Origin: Gamsiella multidivaricata
Lineage: Eukaryota; Mortierellomycota; Mortierellomycetes; Mortierellales; Mortierellaceae
Direction of reading: 5' to 3'
Length of the DNA stretch: 64,000 bases
Assembly (NCBI RefSeq): GCF_025024155.1
Contig: NW_026251748.1
Span: 62,001 to 126,000, forward strand
This document shows, in pieces, positions 43,601 through 56,018 of the stretch (positions are counted from its first letter, which is position 1; each line of letters begins with the position of its first letter). The notes beneath the pieces are model-generated. The model made no database searches and was not told the DNA's origin. It saw nothing but the letters and a program-made list of their open reading frames with translations. Both the position numbers and the translations under genes were made by a program.

Positions 43601-46600
43601 GTAGGCGGTAGTAGTCAATAGGGTGCTTGGTGTGCGAGTCAATCAAATCAAATATGAATATGAATGTAAGAAGCAGTGGTATCTTTATTATGTGTGTATG
43701 TGTGTATGTAAAAGGGTATGAAAGAGAGTCCGCGCCCAAAGAGCCGCGACAAAGCCCAAAGGCAGACCAAGGGAAAACAGAACCAGAGTGTAAACAATTC
43801 CCTAAACAACAAACAACACCCACACACCCACACTCACATACTCGCTAGACATAGTCTACCCACAATAGCATAACATAACACAACAATACCAATAAAATAA
43901 TAGAGAGCTGCTCCTTATAAGATCCATATACCTGTTGACTATGTGGCATGTCCATCAACTCCCACTGTGCCCTGCCACCGCCTTTTTTTTTACGCCTCTT
44001 CTTGAGTACATACTTGTAGTGCACCACAGAAGACAGCGTCTGGATCGCATGTCTGTGTGCCCCTCTTTTTTTCCTGGGCCAATAGACCATTAGGACTATT
44101 AGGGTTGGATAATATATGCAGAGACTAGACAACAATTGAACAAAGGGCCTAGAGCTCGTCCTGCTCTTCTTCCCTTCCTTCCAGTCCCGGTCCCAGTCCT
44201 GCGAGTCAAGTCTGCGGGCTTCAATCTCAATCGTATCTGTCGTAAAACCTATATTCGCCGCCACGGGGCGGATGGAAACCGATTTGATGCATCATCATCA
44301 TCATCTTCATCATCAAAGATATCCTCCACATAATTCCAATACCTGCCCTAGATATCCGGGCCTCCTTCGAATGAATGAATGGACGAATGGATGAGTATCC
44401 GATTTGAGTCTCAGTTCTATCTATCACCAGAACAATGACCTTCAAGATCTGTCCCCACTCTCCGTCCGTCCGTTCCTTGGGTTTGTACAATGCATATACC
44501 AATGTACAAAAAAAAACTCTTCTGCTATCGAACTGTGTACTTTTTTTTATTCCGTTCGCTCCAGCCTTGAACTAACGAAAGCAGCCCCTTATGGCCTGCT
44601 TGCTTCTCTCACTCATTCTCGGTGGATGTACGGGAGAATGAGGAGTGTTGCTCAAAAAAGATCACTGCCATCACACAAATACGACGGGTTGCTGCTCCCA
44701 TCCCAGATGGAAAAAAAGGAGACGGCATATTGAACTGAAGGAGCAAAACAAGAGCAAGTTCAAACTCGTTCCCTTTGCGCCTCTCTTCTCGTCATCATCC
44801 TCGTGCTTGTGCTTGTCAAGGCAAATGGATCATACACGGACGGCCCTTCAGGAACCCCATCTAATCCTACCAAAAAAGAACAGAAAAGAAAGGGCTGGGG
44901 TAAGCAGGAACTGTAACTGTTGTTGTAGCACGACACTAAAGCCGATGAAAAATGAGCGATCGTAACTAGAGAAAAGTAATAAACGTGGTATTTCTGAGGG
45001 TCAGCGCCTTGCATTAACGACGGCTCTCGGGGGTTTACTACACATCTTGCGAGCATTATTTTTTTTTGAGAGAGAGATGAACAACTCACGCCGTGCCCTC
45101 CTTCATACCAAGTGGTGATGTGGTGTTGCCCCATGATACCGGCCGGGACCATTCCCTCCCCCCTATACGAGTTCCTAACCTTCAGGCACAATCGAAGCAA
45201 TTTGCTCCGCAGAGACCTAGCACGAAAATCGCGACTTGTCAAGCAATAATTCTTTTTGTCTCCGTAAAGGTTTTTTAAAGGCCTACTACTATCTACTACT
45301 AGCTCGCTCAGTTTGCAAAAAAAAAAAAAAAAAACGAGCGCAACATTGTTTGCCACCTGTCATGTCAATGCTTGATTCGTGGTGAAGGTCATTGCGGTAG
45401 CAACCCTTCGCTTCCTGTTCACGAAACAGTGCTAACATCAACTTCACCCTCGCCCCCCTCTCCCCCTGTCTCCGGCGGAAGAGGCACCTCAAACAGAGCC
45501 TAAAATTGAGCTTGCTCGTCTCGCCCCGCTCGCTCGCTCAGGACGCGTAACTATATGAATGTATGTAGCCCTCTCATGAGAGCAATAAGAGCATCCTCAT
45601 TATCTGTCTATGCAATTCCATGTGCGCGCACACACACACGCTCTCTTAATGTACTGTTTGATTTCTTTTTTCCCGACAATCACCACGAACCTCTTCCTTC
45701 GACTTGAGCCAGCACAAAAAAAAAAAAGACCCTTGCGGGAAACATTGCGGCGGCCTGTTTGTAGGCCATTATTGCTACGATCGTTTTTGTTCTTAAGGCG
45801 TAAACAAAAATACAATAGGAGTTCTATCGATTGGATCGTCTACTCACCCCTGCTCTGACACTTCTGTAAGGTTGGATAGGTTCAACTAAGTGTAATCATA
45901 AAAAAAAGATCGCGACGAAAGAAAGTCATTTTTCTAGGCATTTATTGTCTCCGACAAAAAGAGTCGAGTCGGCGCCCAAGTTTTTTCTTCCAAAGTTCAA
46001 ACCCTGGCTGTTGTGTATTTTATGATTTACATGAATCTATATCGGCCGGGGCGCATTGGCGAAACCCTAGGTTTGGTATGACTGATTGGATGTGGCGTCA
46101 AACCGGCAAAATCGGGCCCCTGACAATACGCCCACCGAAGCGCCGTCTAGAACGAACGCGCTGGGCACAGCATCCACTCAGGTGTATGAATAGTGGTTGG
46201 TGAGAGGAGGAGGAGGAGGAGGAGGAGGAGGAGGGGGGGGGGGGGGGGGACACTGCTCTCGCTGCCTTGTTTTGCTTCCTGGTTGATGTCAACAAGGTGT
46301 CTCTTGAAAAGACACACGAACGCGTTAGGAGGCTCATATTACGGATTGACAAAAATTAAGACGTGAAAGCAGAAGGCCAGTTCTTTCAAGCAAATATTCT
46401 CCTTGGTTGTCAAAGAAGGTACGCGCGCTAAGCAACGACTTGGGCGTCTGTTTTACTTTTTTTCTTTTACACAAGACGCTAGCAAGGCAACGATAATTCG
46501 CCGCCGGGATGTTGTTTGTTACTAATCTCAAGTTTTGCTCTAGGAATGCCGAACAATGTCCGATTGAGCTATCCCAATTGTACTTGGAACGATTCTTCTG

Positions 46601-47708
46601 AGACGTTTTCAACGTATCAGGGATTGGGACTAATGACAGATAAAGTATACGTCAAAGGGTACCATATCCGAGGCACGCGTGGGATTCATGAAATTGCGCA
46701 GGTTTACGCCAAGAAGGCACACACGTCCAAGCTCACGCGATAACTGCGATACAAGCAACGGATTATCCAGAGATAGTTCCTGGACCAATAAAGATCCCTT
46801 TCAAGGGATGTCACAGAATCTCGCCAACGTCAAACAAATGGATATTGCAATACCAATATTTATCTTATGTTATTAAACTATCGCGGCTTACGAACTTGGT
46901 CCCAGTGGGTTCATCAAACCAGCAATTTGTCCGTCCGCCTCTGATTCTGTGCCATCTTGGACATGTGTAACCCCGATGCATTGCTCAGGAACCCAGGAAA
47001 AAAAAAGCAAGTTGTAATTTATTCAAGGTCGCCCAAAGCATAGACAAGATACTGGTAAGGTACCACATGCAGACAAAAGCGACCACCAGCTCTTGCTCTA
47101 TACGGGAGCCTCATTACCATGAACTTCTGAGAGATTCAAGTATAATGGCATTTCAGACAAAAAAAAAAAAAGCCTGAATAGCAGGTCAATAACGCGTTTG
47201 CTGACGGTGTGTTCTTTACCTATCGGGTCCATCTAAGGTGCTTCCAGATTGCCATTATGTAGCATAGATAACGACCCAATAGATTCTTTGAATGCTCGCG
47301 TATCCAAATAATGAATAGTCTAGTCTACCTCTAGAGCGAGAAAATGTTCGATTGTGCACGATTCCATAATACCGCCTCTCACTGTACAAATCACAAATGA
47401 ATTCGTTGCTTGCCATGTTGGGCCTCGAGATGAAATCTCGTCGCTGTTATCTGAGAGAGCATATTAGGTTCACGCCCTCGCCGTAAACGGGGCCTCGAAA
47501 TCTAGCTCCAAGATAGGACCACCAATACTTCACCACTTGTCAATTCCGTTTTTTACTTTATTATTATATTCTCTATTTATCGCGAAGCATTTGCAGATAA
47601 CGAACCGATAGTTATTGTGAGCCGGTAGCTTTTGTCTTCAACAGAGTGCGCTATTCATTTCATCATTGGTCCTTGACTTTAATGTAGCCTTTTTTCTATT
47701 CTGTGCCA
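43601..47708. other. Gene desert, about 4.1 kb
   Basis: No supported gene. Frames are short or cross C/T-rich sequence. Repeats include an ATC/ATG microsatellite near 44287-44312, a (GAG)n tract with a following G-run (about 46205-46250) and several A- and T-runs. No mobile-element or RNA-gene signature was recognised. Confidence 0.5.
46205..46250 (+). repeat. (GAG)n microsatellite followed by G-run
   Basis: About nine GAG/GGA units lead into a run of about 16 G. Guanine density suggests possible G-quadruplex formation; this is inference. Confidence 0.85.
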
Positions 47709-50700
47709 TCACAATTCCGACTCCAAGAGCGCAGCAGCTTCAGAAACCCTAGGAACAGGATCTTTCTTGAGGATCGCGATAACTTCAGTGAGCCGTTCAC
47801 GGACACGCGTTGTATAAGCCGAAGTTCCTAATATATCAGGTACCCACGAAAGAGAATGAAGCGTGTCAGACGACATCTAGAATATTCGCTCCTGTTTACA
47901 GTAAACAGAACGCGCCTTCCAAGACCTACCGCATATTTTTCCAACAAAAGCTTTCAACACTCCTAGTCCCTGATCTCGCAGACTGACATATTTGGTGTCT
48001 TGCAAGCTACCCTCCAGCAGACTATCCAACAGTAGAAGGAGCGATTCCTCAGAGACGACACTGCGAGATGTTGACAGGCTCAACTTGATCAAGAATTTAT
48101 CAAGCGATTCGAGCAATGCACTCCGAACATTCCAGATGTTCCGGACAAGCGCCTTGCTGACAACACCTACAAACTCCTCCGAGTTTTGCTCTTTAAAACA
48201 GGACAGGACGTGGATAACAATGTTAGAGAAAAATCGTATATTCATACACAGGAATAGTGCCGAAAATGCAGACGCTCGACATACCCTGCAGCTGCTCGTT
48301 TCGCGTCCATGACATCCCCAACGCTCTGGCTGCGCTGGCCACCACCATCGTCTGAAGAGGTTTGTCATGTTCGTCGTCGTCCTCGTCATTCTCATCCTCG
48401 TTCCTCAAGATAGGAATGAGGATTGGCTTGGTCTCCAAGTAGTATTCTACTTCTGGGAATCCATCAAGGAACTTTCCGAGAGCGTCAATCGCGAACCGTC
48501 GATACTGCTTGTTCACTTTCTTCGATTCTCTCAACAAAACCTATTCATACGAGTATAAAGACCCAGAATAAGGCTAGTCTGTTGTATGTGCGTACTTCAC
48601 AAAGGCCTATCATGCCACACCTGTATGTCACGCACCTTGGCAATCTCCTGCAGTTTCTCAGGTTTGTCTTCGAAGTATTGTTTGGACGCGAGCGCAACAG
48701 CCGGAAGCAACTCCACAATATGTTCTTTGCCTTGCCAGGTTCTACCACCAAGCCCGTCCACAACAAGCGGGTATAACGTGGGCATGTAAGCGCTCAGATC
48801 TACCAGAAAGGAAAGGATTCAATGTCAGTGAGCGCGCAAAACACAGAGAAATCCCGCTGCAGGGTTGAGGAATACATACCCATTGCATCTGACATCGCCT
48901 TAAGACCTTTGGCCGCCTGCTTCTTGGCATTCCATGACGCCGACGTTATCTGCGCTGACAGCAGTACGATGTTCTCTTTTGCGTATAATTTCACCGCAGA
49001 GGAGGATCCAGTGGTATGCTCCTCCCAGATGTCCTTCCAAACACCGCTAATGTCCTTGTTGGCGTCAAAAGTGCCATAGTATACAGTGGGGAGGATGGCA
49101 GAGGCCACTCCTTTAAATCGGTCCGATGCGTTCTTTGAAATCTCCCGTGCTGTGATAGCCGCTATTGATCGAAGTTCGTCCTCTATGCAATTCGATACGA
49201 CGCAATACCCTCGCATTAGAACTTAGGCGGAAGCAATAAACACAGGATTTCGCATAGACAAATGCTCCCATTGAATTATGGGCTTACCCTCCGTTTCTAG
49301 GTAGAAGCTGTCCAAACGCTCGATAAACTTGACAAGCGCTGCATCTGTCGCCAGCCTCGACAGGTATCCCGCTGCCACTGCATATGACTTCCGTACTGCA
49401 GGCGATTTGTCCTTGATAGAAGATCCCAAGGTTTTTAAAAGCGTATCGCTATATGTTTTCGTAACAGATGGTTTCTTAATACACATGGATACCAGAAGAT
49501 GAGCACATCCCGCCTATATGAATGTAATATAGAATAAGGCAAAGTTAGGCCTGTTGCGGAAGCGTTTTTCAATTTCTCCTTGACAGAAAGTTACCTTAGT
49601 CGGTAGACCAACAGCTTTCCTCATTAGCGCGACAAGCTGCTCAGAGAGCACCGGCATCACGGTCTCATCGACGTTTTCCAGACAAGCCTCAATACCCTCC
49701 ATCTAGATCAAAGTTTAAGATATATTAGCACTGCGGAGAGCAAGTATATTTTACAAGCAAACATGAGTTAACGTACCATTGGAGAAAGTTTGGCTGCATT
49801 CAGGCGAGTGTTTTCGAGCTGCTCCTGAGACACCTGGTACTTGTCAGTGTGGAAGCTCAGATAATCTATACGAAGAGACACATAAGGCTGGTCAGGAACA
49901 GGCATTTCGTGTTGCAGGAGAGGTGGCACTCATGCTTGAGCATATCAGCAACAGTTCAAAGACATACTCATCATCTGTGGCTCCATCGAGGTGAGTCCCT
50001 CAAGCAGGGCTACTACAATTATGGATATGTGGGACCGGAGCAAGGGTCCTGCTTGTTTGCAGATCTTGAGGATGGTTGACAAGCTGAACTTCGATACTTC
50101 GTCTGCGCTGGACTGAAGGCCCTTCTGCACGAGGAATGGGACCATGATGTCCAAAACCCGCTGACCCTCAACGGCAGACACATTCTTGGGATCACAATAC
50201 TTAACAGTCATCAAAGTCAGCGCCCTGGATGTCTTGAAGGCTGCATTGCGAACGCTCTCTTTGATATCGTCCAAAGTTCGGAAAGACATAGTCCAGATGC
50301 TTTCAAGATATGCCTCGATCTCCTCCACAGACCGACCTTGAAGCAGATCCGCCATAGCCAAACAGCTACTCGCAGTTGAGGTATCACCGACTAATTAGCA
50401 TATGGACTGCGCATATCTTCACTCATTAACTCATTAGCCATCTTTATATACCTTGATTCGCGAGTTCTCCATGCTCTGGCTCCCATGCCATCCAATAGAT
50501 CTTTGATGATGACATCAAGATATTCTTGCACAGCCTTTTTTGGTTCCTTAACAAGTGCCCTCCAAATACTTGTCATGGCCTCATTCACTTTGGGGTTGGG
50601 GTCGTACTGATAGCGATACAGACGAGGAATCAATGTCGCCAAGTGAGGCTTGAGTTCAGCTTCGGCCTGAGAAACAATAGACGAGAAGCCGAATGCTGCT

Positions 50701-53700
50701 CCCTTCCTTGACTCCCACATCGAGTTATGACTGGCAAGATGCATGAACTTGTACACCAGTTCAGGCTGATTCATGTCGCTGGCCAAAGATAGAATGGACT
50801 GATACGTCGAGAGCGAGGATCCATCGGGTGCCTGCCCCAGAGCGTTGCTATCAAACAACTCTGTGTCGCCTGTGACCTTCACCGTTGCCTTCTTGCCTTC
50901 TCCAAACATCCCAACAAGAGATCCGACAAGTTGGCTTCTAAGAGACTGATCGCCGAGCTCATACACCAGGCCAATACCCTTGGATGCTACCTCTTGCGTC
51001 AGTTCTATGTGGTAATAAATCTCGAAGTTAATAGCCATGATGATGATTGCACCGTAGCGGACACAACTGACGCTGTAGGACTCGTGGTTACCATCCCGGT
51101 CTGAGAGAAGGCTTGAGAACACAGAGTGAATGTTTTCCAGTCGGTCCTGTACGATGTGAAATGTTGGAATGATGATGAATTCACAGAGTTAGTCATAAGT
51201 TTTCGCTCTACATCAATCCCTTCAGTCAACTTCTTGCGTACCTTGACACTCTTATGGCCTGAGCAGAATTTGACAAGAGTGAGCAGCCAGATGCAGGCCG
51301 CCTTCTTCGATGCCGCTTTAGGAGACGAGCCCATGTCGCTCAAGACGGTCTTCAAAATATCGTCCATAACCGCAGAGTCCACATCGGTCTTCGTAGGGTC
51401 CTTGTCAGCCACGTCTGCGAAAACATCCATGACTGAGCACTGCCATCCCGCACCGATACAGGCAATGGACTCACCGATTGTGAAATTCACCTCGGCTTGC
51501 TTGGTTTGCTTGGGTCCAAAATCATACAAAAATGCCAATATGTTCTGTGCTTGGTCTGGATTGCCAACGCCAATGGCACCAAGCGCAGCGATTGCCTGTT
51601 CCTGGATCTTGATGTCCTTTGTGTTTTTGGCTGTTTCTATCAGCTTTTGAACATATTTGGCAGCACCCTCGGAAAAGGAGCCGTACCTGCCGATCTCGCC
51701 CAGAGCAACACAGGCTCCAGAAACAAACATGTTCTGCTTAGAGTCGAGATCAAGAGCAATATCTTCGACCATCTTTTTCACCTCCGACTGCGGGACGATA
51801 TCATAAGTTTTTGTGGAGTACCGATAATAAAGTCGTCCCAAAATAAAGCCCATAGCCAAAACCATGCCATGTCGCTGCTCTGAGGATGTCTAAGATTTAT
51901 AATTCAATATGTATTTTGTTAAAATGGTCTTCGTTCTTGAATAGTATTAAGTGTTCAGAGCGCATGCTTACCTGCTTAGTCGGATCCTTGGCAACGCTAT
52001 GCAATTCGTCTAGAAATTTTAGAAACGTCTCGCGTTGGGGTGCAGCTTCTTCGAGACCGTCAGTTCCCACGATTCCGATAATATGGGCCGCCGCAAGTCG
52101 TGATTCCGGTTTCGGAGAAGAGATAAAGGGCTAGAAGGAGGCCGTGTCTCAGTATGGATAGTTAAATGTCCTAACACCAGTGCAGGACTGTAGGATAGTA
52201 ACGTACCTTGAACCATCCAAGACGATGGGCATATTGCTGAGAGAGACTACTGGGTGCCAGTGAGAATAACTCGAGTAGGCAGGTCAAAGCCGTCGAATGG
52301 AGGAGTTTGTCTAAAAAGAAGGCGTTAATGATTAGGCTTTTGCTTCTTCCAGTATCTTTATGGATAACGATGGCTATAGCACTTCGGCAGACTATACAGT
52401 CAGTAATTACCTTGAGGCCCTTGGTGATTCAAACCAGTCTCCAGGAAAGAAATGTACAATGATAATGTCTTTTGATCCTTGTCGATTTGGCTGTCGAGCT
52501 CCCACATGTGAAGAAGCCAACTCTTGACCTTTTCTCGAGTTGACGGAGTGAACACAATTTGTTGGATTTCATACTCGTTGGAGCTCTCCTCGATTATCAC
52601 ATCTGGGTCGGCTGAGGTGATCAATAGGCGACGGAAGAATTGAAGCATATGGATAAAGACCTCAGACGAGAATCCCATGATGAACGACTTGCCGAACGTC
52701 GGCCGTGCATGCAGTTCATCAAGGCGAGTTTGTGATGATGTCCGTGATTTGAGGCTAACCAGTTCCAGGAGCTTGGTAAAGTCCGGGAGCATGGAGTTGT
52801 TATTGGCAGCGGCATTATCTTCCAGTGCGCGCGCATTTGGAAAAGTAAGCCCACGCTTTGCTTCCTCCCTGATCTCCAATTTATCGTCGATTACTGTCAT
52901 AAGACAGATATACTTGGAAGGTATGTCCGAAAACGGAAACAGCGCATTGGCATACTTGACTGCACAAAAGCGCGCTTGATGCTCCTCCTGTGGAAATAAA
53001 TGTAATGTCAGTAACTACATCTTGGATCACAGACATCTCGTCTGGTGCTGCTCCTTCTAGTCATAAAGCACTTGCCTTGTCCATGTTGGTCTCTATGACG
53101 GATAGAATGAGAGCAACGTCGTCCTCAGTGGCCCATTCCTTCATTGGCTGGAAAGCGTCCAGCATAGTGCAAAGAGCTTCCTGAATGTATGTTTTCACGT
53201 TTGGGGGTTGCGAGGCAAGTTGATCAAAGATTCCTTGAACAATGGTAAGGTCTTTCCTGAAGATCTCGGGCACTGTTATTGTAAGAGGAAGATTTCATTC
53301 AGCAGTTCATATGTTTACATCACCCGAGCAATAGCGTCGTATATGAAACAAGAGTTAAATTCCTACCTCGCTTCGAAATCAAGCCAAGGGCTACATAGGC
53401 AAATCCTTTAGCCGATTCACTCTCTAGAAACAGGAGTTAATGGTGTTAGCACTTTCATTCGTGCATTACTCCAGGTCGCTAGCCTTCATCGTACTTACCC
53501 AGTCCAATAACGTTTTCATTCTCACGCGTGAACTTCAGCAATCCCGAAACGAGTACAGGAGCAATTGGTTTAAGTGTTGCCTCGGAGCTCTATTGACCAT
53601 AGACAAGAGTTTGTATCAGGAGTGCCAACCGGGTGTGATTTTAGTGCTATACAGTACACGGTCCATACCATTCGTGCAATCCATTGAACAAAGGCCATAC

Positions 53701-55613
53701 CGGCCATAACCAGCTTTGTGTTTGCCTTGGGACCTAAAGATGCAAAGGATGCCTTAATTTACTATCATAAGCAGCAGGAGGAGAGAAAATAATGCATAGT
53801 GATTGTCATGATTTACTCGTTACCATAGAGGCAGTCAAATGAGACTTGCAGTGCAGAAGGAAATGACCCCGCTGCAGTCCTGGATTTTGAGAGATATCCC
53901 ATGATCCTATGCTTCACGACATTCGAGCTCGGTTGGCGAAATGCATCTTCTTGACCTGACCAATATGCGAAAATGAATGATCGCTTAGTGAATGGCTTCC
54001 GACTGAAAAAAGTATTTGACGTGCCAAGCGGTATTCCAGGCGGGACGCTAAACCTACCAGGAATGGGTTTGCCCTTATTGGAGCCCTGATACATCTCATA
54101 AATCCTGTCGATCACCATCTTATCCTCCAAATCTGGCAGTTTGATTCGCTTTAATCCATCTTCACCCATGCCTGAAACGTCGTTGTATGCATCTCCCGTA
54201 GCAGCGATCAGTGCCACAAACCTCTCCAGATGAACCTGTAAGGGCAGCGAGTCGGGAAATGCTGTTGGTGAGCAAATGAAGCGCACGGCGCCAGTCTAGA
54301 TGGTTCAGGGTGCATGGAAAAGTCAGACAGAGTGATAAGAAGGATATAGCATTCAGTGAACACCAGCCCACTCTTTGTAACCCACCTTTATGTTCTTGAG
54401 TTCGCTCGTTGTAGCCCACAGTGCTTTGCCGTTATTAGTGACCTGCAGTACTGACTGATGACTCATCCCGTCGGGAGGCGGCGAACTAGTCGAATTCTGG
54501 CCAGATGCAGACGATCCAGCTTGCGAACTAAATCGTGTCGAGGTCCCCAGATCAATTTCGATTGTGGTTAGTATTTTTCGTCTGACGATGCAACGTCTTC
54601 AGACAAATATATTTCAATTACGGACCTTGATGGTCCGACTTCCGTTGATTGATGTTTCGCAGGCTGCGATCCGACTATCGGCTGGCGATACAATAAAACC
54701 TCTTGAAGGATATGAAGCAGGCAAATTGCATCTAATGGGTTGGCCACAAACCCATAAGGATCCGCGGTTGTGTTGTCTTCATTATGTTGTTTGATCGAGG
54801 ATAAGACCTGAAAAAAATGGGCCAGTAAGGTTAAGATCGGCGCGGTTTAGGTGGGAAGAATTTAAGATACTAGCGAGTTTTTTTTTTTTTTTTTTTTACT
54901 TACAGGAAGAATCATATGGGCAAGAGTCGTTTGTTGAACAACGGGGCGACGAGCGATTCCTTTGATCAATTGCGGGAGTCCTGCCAGTTGGTCCTAAGCG
55001 CATACACATACAAAATCTGCATTAATTGCTGACATACTCCAGGAGCATGAGCAGTTCGATTGTCGTATCTCACTTGGTATTGACTTACTTCGAGAGGAAT
55101 TCGTCCATATCCTATTTCAATGTATATCAAGGTGAAGTTCTTGACGAGCACAGAGTTATTATCGGCAAACTGCTGTAAGAGTGCTGTCACTGGTAATTTG
55201 ATCTCAGGCTTTGGTCGGACTCGCTTGTTGATATGGGTAAGGATACCAACCACCTACAGATCATCGTAAAGCATACCGCAAATTAGTTGGTTCCCAAGGT
55301 TCGCATATCTTGGCAATGGCTCAATGGATCTAAGTAATACCTTGGCCCTGACATTCTCAAATGGACTCGATAGCTTCAGAAGTACAGGACACAGGAAGGT
55401 ATTAAGCGTCTTTTCGAGTTGGGGATCACTTTCAGCCAGAGCAAACCGTAGCTCCACGTTATCCAAGAGTTCTATGTCCAATTGTATTGCAAAATTTGAA
55501 TATCGGTCAGTCTTCGAGTGCATGTCACAATATATGTCCTGCCCCATGCTGATGCTGATTCGGAAGGTGTTGCTGATGCTGATGCTCCACTCACGAAGAT
55601 CCTTGTCGGCCAT
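47709..55613 (-). CDS. ECM29: Proteasome adaptor and scaffold Ecm29, many exons
   Basis: Ecm29 is a giant HEAT-repeat protein that tethers and quality-checks the 26S proteasome. The gene reads on minus through some two dozen exons. Exon 1 is 55613-55595 (MADKDL), exon 2 55471-55341 and exon 3 starts at 55253; phases agree. The N-terminus is diagnostic: LLDNVELRFALAESDPQLEK, then TLNTFLCPVLLKLSSPFENV, then HINKRVRPKPEIKLPVTALL. Later blocks are IIGIVGTDGLEEAAPQRETF (about 52090-52010), HGMVLAMGFILGRLYYRYST (51880-51800), ALGAIGVGNPDQAQNILAFL (about 51580-51500), LKPHLATLIPRLYRYQYDPN with PKVNEAMTSIW (about 50660-50560), and SVRNAAFKTSRALTLMTVKY (about 50260-50200). The last exon ends RVRERLTEVIAILKKD then VSEAAALLESEL with the stop at 47709. 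Size fits the family (about 1850 residues). Most internal junctions were not individually fixed. Confidence 0.92.
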
Positions 55614-56018
55614 GGTTGAGAGATTGAGAGTGCGTTTCTCGTTTGTTTCTGTGGTGGAGGGCTGTGTGGTTTGCAGGTTTCTTTTCTCGGTTAAAAAGAG
55701 GCGGGCGAGGCGTTTCTGTACATTGCGTTGCGTTGCTCCTGTGACGACGGCCGCATGCAAGGCTTGTAGGGTGTGCCTCGGCTACATTTGCCTTGTCCCC
55801 CTACCTGGCCTACTTGTTCGTCAGACATATTCTTCCCTTTACTCCCCTCTCGACCTTTCTGCTTGATCTCTCTCCTTCTCTTTCCGTGTCCCTTCTCCAT
55901 ACCTGCAACGCCAGCATCCTACGCACTCGCACATACGCACGCTCTCTCACATACGCACGCTCTCTCACCTACGCACCACTGCCTACGCCATATCAATCGA
56001 TACCAATTAGAGCCCATT
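55614..56018. promoter_or_regulatory. Divergent promoter, ECM29 and F-BAR gene
   Basis: A 405-bp spacer, C/T-rich on plus from 55800. It includes an 18-nt tandem repeat (unit ATACGCACGCTCTCTCAC) at 55933-55968. Confidence 0.6.
55933..55968 (+). repeat. 18-nt tandem duplication in shared promoter
   Basis: Two perfect copies of ATACGCACGCTCTCTCAC, with a partial third (CTACGCACC) after it. Confidence 0.9.

Noticed and set aside
45990..46010. Sequence GTTCAAACC resembling a tRNA B-box
   Set aside because: No matching A-box, acceptor stem or anticodon arm lies at the required distance; it is a chance match.
51126..51650. 174-codon plus-strand frame inside ECM29
   Set aside because: Antisense to strongly conserved Ecm29 coding sequence.
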